This document shows, in pieces, positions 15,701-24,336 of a DNA stretch of 64,000 nucleotides. The translations under genes were made by a program, and so were the position numbers. Source of the DNA: Bacteroidales bacterium (GTDB lineage: Bacteria; Bacteroidota; Bacteroidia; Bacteroidales; F082); the NCBI GenBank assembly GCA_017395365.1, contig JAFPUN010000015.1, positions 22,074-86,073 of the forward strand. The letters are read 5' to 3'. Position 1 is the first letter of the stretch; the number at the start of each line of letters is the position of its first letter. Below the pieces are notes generated by a model. It was not told the origin of the DNA and did not search any database. It worked only from the letters and a program-made list of their open reading frames with translations.

Positions 15701-15776
15701 TTTGGCCTTCAGCAGTCAGCCATCAGCAGTCAGCCTTAGTGCTACAAAGCTGAGAGCTGACGGCTGATTGCTTACA
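15701..15776. repeat. Inverted word array (CAGTCAGC type)
   Basis: The left arm holds repeated CAGCAGTCAGCC/ATCAGC words. The right arm (15746-15776) holds GAGAGCTGACGGCTGATTGC, the reverse complement of the same words. It lies between the Fic terminator and the convergent tricorn gene. Confidence 0.65.
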
Positions 15777-15824
15777 GCTAAAGAAGCTTAATTCAGTTTC
15801 ATTTCGAACAGCCACTTTCTATAT

Positions 15825-18800
15825 TTACTTCGTCTTGTCCGGCCAAGCAGGAATTTCTGGAATGTCAGGATAATTCTTCATCTGCTCCAGGATGACTTCG
15901 ATGGCCTTGTTGAGTTGATCGTCAACACCCTCAAACTCGCGGGCAGGATCGTTGTCGATGACGATGTCGGGATCCACGCCATAGCCTTCGATGACCCAGT
16001 TGCCTTTCTCGTCGAAAGGAGCAAACTCGGGACGGGTAAGCGAGCCTCCGTCGATGAAAGGCAGACTTCCACGGATGCCAACCACACCGCCCCAAGAGCG
16101 CATTCCGATGGTCGTGCCGATTTTGTGCTTCTTGAACTGATAGGGGAACAAGTCTCCATCTGAAGCAGAGTACTTGTTGAACAGCAGCACCTTGGGACCC
16201 AGCATCATCTTGGTGGGCTTGGTCTCAGGCTCGCCGTTACGCATTACGTCGTACATCGACAATTCGCGACGCAGGCGCTCCACAATCATCGGGCTGACAT
16301 TGCCGCCACCGTTGCCACGGTCATCGATGATGAGGGCCTTCTTGTCGAGTTGGGGATAGAAATACTTGGCGAACTCGTTCAAGCCTTCCACGCCCATGTC
16401 GGGAATGTGGATGTAACCCACCTGTCCGTTGGTGGCCTTGCTCACCTTCTCCACATTACCTTGCACCCAGTTGTAGTAGTAAAGGCCGGTTTCGTCGGCA
16501 ATGGGTTTCACCACCACATCGCTGGCGCCACTCTCCGAAGCTTTGCTATTCAAGGTCAGCAGCACCGCCTTGTCGGCCTTGCCGATGAGAGCGGCATACA
16601 TGTCCTTCAAGTCCTTGGTGCTCTGTCCATCGATGGCGATGATGAAGTCGCCTTCCTTGGCATTCACACCCACCTCAGTCAGTGGCGAGCGGGTCTTCTC
16701 GTTCCAGTTCTCGCCCTTTAATATCTTGTCAATCTGATAGTAGCCCGACTTGTCGCGGTGGATGCGGCAGCCCAGCATACCCATGGGGATGCGTTCAGGC
16801 TTCACACGGTCGCCTTCACCCACATAAGCGTGACCGATGTTGATCTCACCAATCAGTTCACCGATAAGGTAGTTCACATCGTTGCGGTCGGCGCAATAAG
16901 GCAACAGCTTGCCGTATTTCTCCTTCATGGCAGGCCAATCCACGCCATGCATATTGGGCGCATAGAAGAAGTCGCGCATCTGGCGCCAGGCCTCGTTGTA
17001 GATCTGCGTCCACTCGGTGCGCAAGTCGACCCATTTCTTCATGTTCGAGAGGTCGATGACGTCATCGCCTTTGCCGCCTTCACCCGGCTTGCCGCCGCCA
17101 GGCGTGGGACCTTTGGGCGCATTGACGACCTTATAGCCACGGCCTTCGCGCATAAGCATCTTGCTGCCGTCGGGCGTTAGCTGATAGCCAAAGCCACCGA
17201 TGGAGGTGCATTTCTTCGACTTGGCATCGAAATAGCCGAGGCCACCGCCATTGCGTCCGGCCGCCACATAATACAAGCCGTTTTCCACACCCGTCAGGTT
17301 CCAGTATCTACCTGCGTTGACAGGCAGCACCACTACCCTATTACTGATGCCGTCGAAGTCAATTTTCACTTCTTTTACATCTTTCTTGCCTTCGGGTTTG
17401 TCCTCAGGCTTACCCTCTGGTTTTCCCTTTGGGCTGTCCTTTGGTTCATCTTTCTCTCCCTCCACTTTCACCTCATCATTTTCCGTCAAGAACGGCGACG
17501 GTGTGTCTTTCTGCAAGGTAATCAGATAGATCTTCGACATGTCGGTATAGACATGGTTCCACTCCAGCCAGCCGTATGTCGGGCGGAAGTCGCGCTCGGA
17601 GGTGAAATAGAGGTACTTGCCACTCTTGTCGAAGGCAGGCGACGAGGAGTTGTACCAACTGTCGGTGACCGTCTCATCCTTCCCTGAATCGACATTGTAG
17701 ATGTGGATTTGGCTCACGCTGAAGGTGCTCGGCATGGCATAGGCAATCCAACGGCTGTCGGGCGACCAGCAGAAGTCGTCCATCTCGCCCGCCCTACTGC
17801 TGGCCACTTCAGTGACCTTCTTGGAAGCCACGTCCACCATATTGATGCGGTTCATCTTGTCGTCCCAAAGGATTTTCTTGCTGTCAGGCGACCAAAGCAG
17901 GTTATACTTGTATGTATCTGAATTCTTGGTCAGCTGGATGGCTTCTTCCTTGCCGTCTTGGGCCTGGATGTAAATTTCATCCTCACCCGTGCGGTCGCTG
18001 ATGTAGGCGATGTATTTGCCGTCGGGCGACCAAGCCACATTGCGGTCATGGGCATTGTCGCTCTGGGTCAGGTTACGCGTGATACCCGACTTGACCGGCA
18101 CCGTCCACACGTCACCGCGGGCGCCGAAGGCCACACGCTTGGCATCAGGTGAGATGCTGCTCGTGTTGATGAAATTGGAGGCGTCCACATACTTGGTGCG
18201 CGTCGACTTGTTGTCGTTGGCCATCTGCACAGGGATGGGATAGACCTTGCCGTCGGCGAGGTTGTAACGGAACAGTTGACCACCATTTTCATAGACGATA
18301 TCCTTATCACCGAGCGAGGGCCATTTGATGTCATAATAGGTGTAGTCGGTCACCTTGGTGGTCTGCTTTGTGCCCCGGTCGTAGCAAAACAGGTTCATCG
18401 TGCGGTCGCGGTCGGAACAGAAATAGACCTTGTTGCCGACCCACATCGGGAAGATGTCCTGCGCATTGTTGTTGGTGATGTTTTCGATCTTCTTCGACTT
18501 GAAGTCATAGGTCCACACATCGTCGGCCATGCCGCCACGGTAGTATTTCCATGTACGGAACTCACGCATCACGCGGTTGTAGGCAATCTGTTTGCCGTCG
18601 GGTGAATACGAGATCCAGCCGCCTTCAGGCAGGGGCAGTTGCTCGGCCAGGCCACCGTTGATGTTGGCGAGGAAGAGCTGACCCACGAAGTCGTCCCAAC
18701 TCTCCTTACGCGAGCGGAAGACGATGTTCTCGTTGTCCTTCCATGCCATGACGATGTTGTTCGGACCCATGCGGTCGCTGATGTCGTCGCGGCCCAAGGT

Positions 18801-19124
18801 AGGCGTATAGGTCAGGCGCGTGGGTGTGCCACACTCGGGATAAGGCATGACATAGACCTCCGTGTTGCCGTCATATTGAGCCGTAAAGGCCAGATGTTTG
18901 CCATCAGGCGAGAAACGCGCAAACATCTCATAGCCGTTGGCATCATTGGTGATTTTGTGGGCAATGCCGCCCTTGATGTCGACGGAATATAGGTCACCGC
19001 CATAGCTGAATACCACGTTGTTGCCGTGGATGGTCGGGAAGCGTAGCATTTTGGCTTCCTCTTGGGCAGTTAGACTATATGCGCCCAAAAGCAAAAAAGA
19101 CAGAATTAAATGTTTGATTTTCAT
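15825..19124 (-). CDS. Tricorn-type S41 peptidase, exported
   Basis: The 1099-residue protein has a signal peptide (MKIKHLILSFLLLGAYSLTAQ), a long beta-propeller region with repeated PDGK and WSPD blades (about residues 25-520), a Lys/Pro/Glu/Gly-rich linker (KGKPEGKPEDKPEGKK, about 555-585), a second core segment, a PDZ-like domain (KEGDFIIAIDGQSTKDL) and the C-terminal S41 catalytic domain. The nucleophile is probably Ser988 in SASDGDLF; the DDRGNGGGN loop upstream forms the oxyanion/substrate-side region. This is the layout of tricorn core proteases, here probably periplasmic, trimming peptides. The linker is an unusual low-complexity insertion. The gene has its own promoter and no operon partner. 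Confidence 0.93.
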   Translation of the reverse strand: MKIKHLILSFLLLGAYSLTAQEEAKMLRFPTIHGNNVVFSYGGDLYSVDIKGGIAHKITNDANGYEMFARFSPDGKHLAFTAQYDGNTEVYVMPYPECGTPTRLTYTPTLGRDDISDRMGPNNIVMAWKDNENIVFRSRKESWDDFVGQLFLANINGGLAEQLPLPEGGWISYSPDGKQIAYNRVMREFRTWKYYRGGMADDVWTYDFKSKKIENITNNNAQDIFPMWVGNKVYFCSDRDRTMNLFCYDRGTKQTTKVTDYTYYDIKWPSLGDKDIVYENGGQLFRYNLADGKVYPIPVQMANDNKSTRTKYVDASNFINTSSISPDAKRVAFGARGDVWTVPVKSGITRNLTQSDNAHDRNVAWSPDGKYIAYISDRTGEDEIYIQAQDGKEEAIQLTKNSDTYKYNLLWSPDSKKILWDDKMNRINMVDVASKKVTEVASSRAGEMDDFCWSPDSRWIAYAMPSTFSVSQIHIYNVDSGKDETVTDSWYNSSSPAFDKSGKYLYFTSERDFRPTYGWLEWNHVYTDMSKIYLITLQKDTPSPFLTENDEVKVEGEKDEPKDSPKGKPEGKPEDKPEGKKDVKEVKIDFDGISNRVVVLPVNAGRYWNLTGVENGLYYVAAGRNGGGLGYFDAKSKKCTSIGGFGYQLTPDGSKMLMREGRGYKVVNAPKGPTPGGGKPGEGGKGDDVIDLSNMKKWVDLRTEWTQIYNEAWRQMRDFFYAPNMHGVDWPAMKEKYGKLLPYCADRNDVNYLIGELIGEINIGHAYVGEGDRVKPERIPMGMLGCRIHRDKSGYYQIDKILKGENWNEKTRSPLTEVGVNAKEGDFIIAIDGQSTKDLKDMYAALIGKADKAVLLTLNSKASESGASDVVVKPIADETGLYYYNWVQGNVEKVSKATNGQVGYIHIPDMGVEGLNEFAKYFYPQLDKKALIIDDRGNGGGNVSPMIVERLRRELSMYDVMRNGEPETKPTKMMLGPKVLLFNKYSASDGDLFPYQFKKHKIGTTIGMRSWGGVVGIRGSLPFIDGGSLTRPEFAPFDEKGNWVIEGYGVDPDIVIDNDPAREFEGVDDQLNKAIEVILEQMKNYPDIPEIPAWPDKTK

Positions 19125-19165
19125 AAAAGGAAGTGTTTGAATTTGTCTATAGTTTCAATTTTTGG

Positions 19166-19173
19166 CAAAGATA
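19166..19173 (-). promoter_or_regulatory. -7 box TATCTTTG for tricorn gene
   Basis: A minus-strand consensus box 42 bases upstream of the tricorn ATG at 19124. Confidence 0.65.
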
Positions 19174-19317
19174 ATGAGATTTTTCATAGGGACAAAAATC
19201 GTTTTGATTTTTTTATAAAATAATAACATTCAATAAAATACAGAAATACAAGTCAGAAAAAGCATGGACAAAACGAGACGCCAACCTATCAACCACTTGA
19301 CATGTTCACAAATTGAT

Positions 19318-19325
19318 TAACTTTG
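19318..19325 (+). promoter_or_regulatory. -7 box TAACTTTG for first LRR lipoprotein
   Basis: The box lies 73 bases before the ATG at 19398 and overlaps the earlier in-frame start codon at 19323, which supports the later ATG. Confidence 0.55.
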
Positions 19326-19397
19326 CCATCAATTTATAGCAGATGTATATGGGAACATAGCAGCGAGACGCTAATACAAGAATTAAAACCTACTTTT

Positions 19398-20363
19398 ATG
19401 AAAAAGACGACAACCACAATTATCATGATGATTTGCATCCTGATGGTATCTATTTCTGGATGCCGGAAAACAGAAGCCGACATTCTGGGAATCGTTTCCA
19501 CCGAAAAGGTCGAAAACCTTTTTGGCACTACCGTCAAGGTGCACTATTCCAACAGCACGAAGATGTATTTCCATTTGCTTTCTGACACGACTGCCGAGGT
19601 GGTCAATTCGCGCTGGTTTTATACCGAAGAAGGCGAAACGGCACCTTGGGTTTATCGCGGTGATGTCGTTGTCCCAGACCGTTTTGTCCACGGTGGCAAG
19701 ATGTTCAAGGTGACTTGCATCGGGGAAGGCTGTTTTTGGGAAAGCACAGGTCCTGACGGAATCGTCAATCTGATTTCTTCTGTTGAATTGCCCAACACCA
19801 TCGACACGATTCGCAAAAACGCTTTCTATACTTGTAAAAACATGACTTCCATTACAATTCCCAATTCGGTGCGATATATCGGAGAGAATGCTTTCTGCGA
19901 GTCAGGCTTGACCTCCTTAACGCTTCCCGAGTCAGTAGAATATGTTGGTAAAGGCGCTTTTTGCAATACCGATTTGACCACATTTGAACTGCCCCAATCC
20001 TTCGAAAAGATTCCTGCTTCTATGTTTTGGGGATGTGTTGATATGACTTCGGTAAAACTGCACGACCGTCTTACTAATATCGGCGATTATGCCTTTAGTT
20101 GGACTGGGGTCAGTAGTTTCGAGATCCCTGCTTCTGTGAAAGAGTTAGGGATGGGGGTTTTGTATGATTCCCGTTCGCTGAAAACTTTGGTGTGCCTTCC
20201 TGTTGTGCCTCCCATGAAAGATCCCAATAGCAATTATCCAGAGGATTACCTCATCATTTGCGATTCGCTCGAAACCGTATATGTCCCAATGCAAAGCGTT
20301 GAAGCGTATAAGGAATCCCCGCAATGGCGGCTGTACAAGGACATTATTGTCGGAATGCAATAA
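19398..20363 (+). CDS. BspA-like leucine-rich-repeat lipoprotein
   Basis: The start at 19398 gives a good lipoprotein signal, MKKTTTTIIMMICILMVSISGC, with the acylated Cys in the SGC lipobox. The mature part holds LRR_5 (BspA-type) repeats: SSVELPNTIDTIRKNAFYTC, SITIPNSVRYIGENAFCES, SLTLPESVEYVGKGAFCN and two more, ending in VYVPMQSVEAYKESPQW, the usual cap of these proteins. BspA-like proteins sit on the surface and mediate adhesion in several Bacteroidales; a surface-binding role is inferred. A second protein of the same type follows 22 bases downstream, so the two are probably co-transcribed and paralogous. Confidence 0.88.
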   Translation: MKKTTTTIIMMICILMVSISGCRKTEADILGIVSTEKVENLFGTTVKVHYSNSTKMYFHLLSDTTAEVVNSRWFYTEEGETAPWVYRGDVVVPDRFVHGGKMFKVTCIGEGCFWESTGPDGIVNLISSVELPNTIDTIRKNAFYTCKNMTSITIPNSVRYIGENAFCESGLTSLTLPESVEYVGKGAFCNTDLTTFELPQSFEKIPASMFWGCVDMTSVKLHDRLTNIGDYAFSWTGVSSFEIPASVKELGMGVLYDSRSLKTLVCLPVVPPMKDPNSNYPEDYLIICDSLETVYVPMQSVEAYKESPQWRLYKDIIVGMQ

Positions 20364-20385
20364 ACTTGGTTGAACTTGAATTTTG

Positions 20386-21114
20386 ATGAATATGAAAACA
20401 AATAATATATGGAAAGGCTTATTGGCCATCGTTTTAGGTGTTGTCATGACTGCTTGCCAAAAAGATGACAACGAACCGATGAAAATCATTTCCACCCAAG
20501 AAGTGGTTCGCGAAGGCAAAGTGATTGTAGAAGCCAGTTATCAAAACGAACTGAAGAAGATGTATTTCATCCTCGTTTCGCCCAATACCGCTGTCGTTAC
20601 CCGAGCGACGGACTTCAATCCCGAGTTGGTCAATCGGCAGTATTACGGGAAAGAAGTCATTCCGTCCGAGTTCACCCATCTTGGACAGAGCTATACAGTG
20701 GTTGGAATCAACGATGGGGCTTTCAATGGATGCAACAAGTTGACTTCCGTAGTCATGCCCAATACGGTGACCACAATAGGCAGGTATGTATTCATGGAAT
20801 GCACGGCCTTGAAGAACATCACTTTTTCAAACACCTTGGAGTCGATTGGCTACGAATCGTTTGTGCAATGCAGTCAAATCACTTCAATGGATTTTCCTGC
20901 TTCCCTTCAAGAGTTTTGGACTGATGTCTTCAAGGATTGTTCTTCTATGACTTCGATGACTTGTCGGGCAACGACTCCTCCCCATATCATTGGGTCGACA
21001 TGGGAAATGAACAATCAGATTATCCAAGAAATCAAGGTGCCGCAAGCCAGTGTCGAGGCCTATAAGGCTGCACCAGTTTGGAGTATTTTTGCTGATAGAA
21101 TAGTGGGGTACTAA
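20386..21114 (+). CDS. BspA-like leucine-rich-repeat lipoprotein (second copy)
   Basis: ATG at 20386 gives a lipoprotein signal (NIWKGLLAIVLGVVMTAC) with Cys after the TA of the lipobox. The mature part is a shorter version of its upstream neighbour: both have a 'KxVEASYxNELKKMYFxLxSxxTAVVT' style N-terminal segment, then LRR_5 repeats (SVVMPNTVTTIGRYVFMEC, NITFSNTLESIGYESFVQC, SMDFPASLQEFWTDVFKDC) and the cap VPQASVEAYKAAPVWS. The pair looks like a tandem duplication followed by divergence. Surface display is inferred from the signal; the ligand is unknown. Confidence 0.87.
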   Translation: MNMKTNNIWKGLLAIVLGVVMTACQKDDNEPMKIISTQEVVREGKVIVEASYQNELKKMYFILVSPNTAVVTRATDFNPELVNRQYYGKEVIPSEFTHLGQSYTVVGINDGAFNGCNKLTSVVMPNTVTTIGRYVFMECTALKNITFSNTLESIGYESFVQCSQITSMDFPASLQEFWTDVFKDCSSMTSMTCRATTPPHIIGSTWEMNNQIIQEIKVPQASVEAYKAAPVWSIFADRIVGY

Positions 21115-21151
21115 TATACTGAAAAACAAAACACTACAAAAACGTTAAAAA

Positions 21152-21868
21152 ATGAAAAAGACCTCTCTCATCCTCCTTCTTGCTGCCTTTTTGCTCCTTG
21201 GCGGCAACGCCCAAGCACAGGGCAAGAAGAAAATCCGCATTACCTACCGCAGCGCCAAACGCCTGGTGGAGAAAATCAATGCCAATCCCAATGCCGAGAC
21301 ACTCTACCTCTTCCGCAATGGTCTCGACTCGCTGCCCGAGGAAATCGGCCAACTCAAGCACCTCAAGAAATTGGTGGTCAGTTCCAACCGCCTCACATAC
21401 ATTCCACCCGTCATCGGCGAACTCACCGAACTGGAATACATCTCCTTCAAGCACAACGACATCAAGACATTGCCACCAGAGATAGGCCAACTCAAAAACC
21501 TGGAGCACCTGGAATTGGACTACAACGACCTCGAGACATTGCCCGAAGCGTTGTGCGAATTGAAGAAACTGGAGCACCTCTCCGTCACGCACAACGCACT
21601 CCATCACCTACCCAATAACATCGGGCAACTGGAATCGTTGGAGTTCCTATATATAGGCACTAACCTATTGCAGGAACTGCCTGTCAGTTTGGCCCAACTC
21701 ACCGAGTTAGTGGAACTCAATGTGGCGGGCAGCGGTGGCATGCTGGTCATCCCTGACCTAAGCAATTGCCGTCGATTGGAGCGGCTTTATATCGATAGCA
21801 CCACATTGATTGATGCATCCTTTAACCCACGCACTATTCCACACTTGGAAGTGTATATGGTTAGATGA
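21152..21868 (+). CDS. Secreted leucine-rich-repeat protein (23-residue type)
   Basis: The 238-residue protein has a signal peptide (MKKTSLILLLAAFLLLGGNAQAQ) and then about seven canonical 23-residue LRRs with the pattern LPEEIGQLKHLKKLVVSSN, unlike the BspA type in the two genes upstream. No membrane anchor or sorting signal follows, so it is probably periplasmic or released. The repeats occupy nearly the whole mature protein. It is 37 bases after the second BspA-like gene and could share its transcript, giving a three-gene set of binding proteins. Its partner cannot be told from sequence. Confidence 0.87.
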   Translation: MKKTSLILLLAAFLLLGGNAQAQGKKKIRITYRSAKRLVEKINANPNAETLYLFRNGLDSLPEEIGQLKHLKKLVVSSNRLTYIPPVIGELTELEYISFKHNDIKTLPPEIGQLKNLEHLELDYNDLETLPEALCELKKLEHLSVTHNALHHLPNNIGQLESLEFLYIGTNLLQELPVSLAQLTELVELNVAGSGGMLVIPDLSNCRRLERLYIDSTTLIDASFNPRTIPHLEVYMVR

Positions 21869-21894
21869 AATGTAGGTAGTGTCAGGAAAAACAC

Positions 21895-21902
21895 TACCTT
21901 TG
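21895..21902 (+). promoter_or_regulatory. -7 box TACCTTTG inside a hairpin, for folP
   Basis: The box overlaps the right arm of the hairpin GGTAGTGT (21875-21882)/ACACTACC (21891-21898), 14 bases before the folP ATG. The hairpin may end the LRR transcript while the box starts folP. Confidence 0.5.
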
Positions 21903-21916
21903 CAGAAAAAACCAAG

Positions 21917-22765
21917 ATGTTTCAACTGAAAACCCAGAATAAAAGCATCGTCTTCGACCGTCCCGCCCTCATGGGCATCCTCAATGTAACCCCCGACTCG
22001 TTCTCCGATGGCGGACGTTACAACGAGATGGACCATGCCTTGCAACACTGCGAGCAGATGCTTTCAGAGGGTGCCGACATCATCGACATCGGAGGTTGCT
22101 CCACCCGACCTAACAATGCCATCGCCACCGAAAACGAGGAGATGGAACGCGTCATCCCCATTTTGAAAGCCGTCAGAAAACATTTCCCCGAGGCATTGGT
22201 GTCCATCGACACTTTCCGTAAAAACGTTGCCGAAGCCTGTGTCGCCGAAGGTGCCGACATCATCAACGACATCTCGGGCGGACTATTCGACACGGAGATG
22301 CTGCCTTACATCGGGCAGAACCACCTACCTTATATATTAATGCACTGCGTCGGCACGCCCGAGACCATGCACCAATATGCCTTGGATGGCGACATCCACC
22401 AAACCGTGCGTGACTTCTTTGCGCAGCAATGCCAAGTATTGGAGGCCTATGGCGAACAGCAAATCATCCTTGACCCTGGCATCGGATTCGGCAAGAGTCT
22501 TGAAGCCAATTACCAGTTGCTCAACGATTTGAATCGTTATCGCTACAACAGCCTTCCCATACTCATAGGCATTTCTAGAAAGTCTTTAATAAACAAGGTG
22601 TTGGGCACGACGCCACAGGACGCCGAAAACGGCACGACGGTCTTGAACACCATCGCCTTGCTCAAAGGCGCCGACCTCTTGCGTGTCCATAATGTGAAAA
22701 ATGCACGCGAGGCCATCGAATTGGCAGGGACTTTTTGTAATTTTGCAGCAAAATTAGAATCATGA
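21917..22765 (+). CDS. folP: Dihydropteroate synthase
   Basis: The 282-residue protein has the family motifs MGILNVTPDSFSDGG near the N-terminus, DIIDIGGCSTRP, SIDTFR, IINDISGG, IILDPGIGFGK and the final RVHNVKNAREA. It condenses p-aminobenzoate with 6-hydroxymethyl-7,8-dihydropterin diphosphate in folate synthesis and is the sulfonamide target. Its stop overlaps the start of cdaA by four bases (ATGA), so the two are translationally coupled. This folP-cdaA pairing is usual in Bacteroidales. Confidence 0.97.
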   Translation: MFQLKTQNKSIVFDRPALMGILNVTPDSFSDGGRYNEMDHALQHCEQMLSEGADIIDIGGCSTRPNNAIATENEEMERVIPILKAVRKHFPEALVSIDTFRKNVAEACVAEGADIINDISGGLFDTEMLPYIGQNHLPYILMHCVGTPETMHQYALDGDIHQTVRDFFAQQCQVLEAYGEQQIILDPGIGFGKSLEANYQLLNDLNRYRYNSLPILIGISRKSLINKVLGTTPQDAENGTTVLNTIALLKGADLLRVHNVKNAREAIELAGTFCNFAAKLES

Positions 22766-23535
22766 TTGACCTCTTCATACAAGTCCGCGTTTTCGACATC
22801 ATCGACATCATCCTTGTCGCTGCGTTGTTCTACGGCCTCTTCCGCCTGCTGAAAGGCACCTCGGCCATGAGCATCTTCATCGGTATTGTGGCTATCTTCG
22901 TCATCTGGCAGTTGGTGAAGGCCTTGCAGATGGAGATGTTGACCGCCATATTAGGCGCCTTCGTCAGCGTGGGCTTCATCGCGCTCATCATCATTTTCCA
23001 GCCCGAGATACGACGGTTTTTGTTCACTATTGGCGCGCAAGCCCAAGAGGGCAAACTAGCCCGAAAATTCAAGTTTTTGAAGGTAAGGAGCAACATCGAC
23101 TTGGACGTCGATTCGCTCACCAAGGCTTGCCTCAACATGTCGGGAATCAAGCAAGGCGCACTCATCCTGCTGACGCGCAAGAACAACTTGGACGACATCG
23201 TCTCGACTGGTGTTACCATCAATGCCGACATCAGCCACTCCTTGATCGAGAACATCTTCTTCAAGAACAGCCCATTGCACGACGGCGCCATGGTCATCCG
23301 CCACAACCGCATCACGGCCGCGCGTTGCATCCTGCCCGTCACGCAAAAGACCAACATCCCAGGACATTATGGCCTTCGTCACCGTGCCGCCATCGGCGTG
23401 ACAGAAGACAACGACTGCATCGCCTTGGTTGTCTCGGAAGAGACGGGCAACATCAGCATGGTGACCAACGGCGAGATTCAGACCATCAAGCCATCGGAAT
23501 TGAAAGAAATGATTGAGAAGGAACTGAAGGGGTAA
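22762..23535 (+). CDS. cdaA: Diadenylate cyclase CdaA
   Basis: Three N-terminal transmembrane helices (starting IIDIILVAALFYGLF, MSIFIGIVAIFVIW and ILGAFVSVGFIALII) precede a DAC domain. The catalytic motifs are complete: DGA at Asp174-Ala176 (SPLHDGAMVIR) and RHR at Arg206-Arg208 (GLRHRAAIGV). The enzyme makes cyclic di-AMP from two ATP at the inner face of the membrane; c-di-AMP controls potassium and osmotic balance. It overlaps folP by four bases. No CdaR partner gene follows. The next gene is convergent 18 bases away. Confidence 0.96.
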   Translation: MIDLFIQVRVFDIIDIILVAALFYGLFRLLKGTSAMSIFIGIVAIFVIWQLVKALQMEMLTAILGAFVSVGFIALIIIFQPEIRRFLFTIGAQAQEGKLARKFKFLKVRSNIDLDVDSLTKACLNMSGIKQGALILLTRKNNLDDIVSTGVTINADISHSLIENIFFKNSPLHDGAMVIRHNRITAARCILPVTQKTNIPGHYGLRHRAAIGVTEDNDCIALVVSEETGNISMVTNGEIQTIKPSELKEMIEKELKG

Positions 23536-23553
23536 CTAAGAAAGAAGGCTTAC

Positions 23554-24336
23554 TCACTCCTTGATTTCCACAAACCCATCCCCGTCCTCTGCATAGCGCA
23601 GCTGTTTCTTATACGGGTCGTAGCGCAGCGGGAAACGGTTCCAGTAATCCATGTTCTGCTTCTTCAATTCGGCGTCGACATAACCATTCATCATGTAGTC
23701 ATAGGTGTAGCCCGCATAAAGCTTACCCAGATACACGGCATAGTTATAGACGTCCTTAAGCTCAAGCGTGTCAATGGTGTAGTTGTAGTCGATCTTGTTC
23801 TCCCAGAAGGAATAATCGGTCGTCGAGTTGAAGCCGTCAATCAAGTTATGCTCACAGAACTGGACGGGATGCCAAGTCCCGTCGTTGATCTCGAACCACG
23901 AGGCCACATTGACGGTATTGAGCGGGTGCTTGTAGCTGTATTCGTCAGTATCGCTGAAGAGATAGTCTTCATACTCCGTGATGCGTCCCGACACCTCCAT
24001 CCGCGAAAGCATCACCAGCCAATGCACCGAGTCGACCGGCACATTGTCGATGTCTTCAGGGACATAGACGGTCACGCCATAGTCCTGCATGGCATCGGCA
24101 TAGGCGTTATAAGCGAGATCCAGGAATAAGTCCTGACTGAAGCCGTTCAACACCTCGGTTTGCCTGCCGTATTGGGTGTTAAATTCCACCTTCACCTCGG
24201 CCTGCTCCGGAAAATAGACGGCGGCTTGAATGCCTGTACGCTCCGCGACGTACGCCTTGGCCAATTTCAGGTCGGTACGACAACTTGACATGGCCAAAAT
24301 GCACAATAATCCTATGAAATATTTCAGTTTCTTCAT
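23554..24336 (-). CDS. Lipoprotein of unknown function, coupled to parC
   Basis: The 260-residue protein has a lipobox (MKKLKYFIGLLCILAMSSC). The mature part contains many Tyr and Asp residues and short strands (VTVYVPEDIDNVPVDSVHWLVM, YAVYLGKLYAGYTYDYMMNGY), without a motif I recognise. The start codon overlaps the stop of parC by four bases, so it is translated from the parC message although the products act in different compartments. Such lipoproteins of unknown function are common in Bacteroidales and probably face the periplasm or surface. Confidence 0.8.
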   Translation of the reverse strand: MKKLKYFIGLLCILAMSSCRTDLKLAKAYVAERTGIQAAVYFPEQAEVKVEFNTQYGRQTEVLNGFSQDLFLDLAYNAYADAMQDYGVTVYVPEDIDNVPVDSVHWLVMLSRMEVSGRITEYEDYLFSDTDEYSYKHPLNTVNVASWFEINDGTWHPVQFCEHNLIDGFNSTTDYSFWENKIDYNYTIDTLELKDVYNYAVYLGKLYAGYTYDYMMNGYVDAELKKQNMDYWNRFPLRYDPYKKQLRYAEDGDGFVEIKE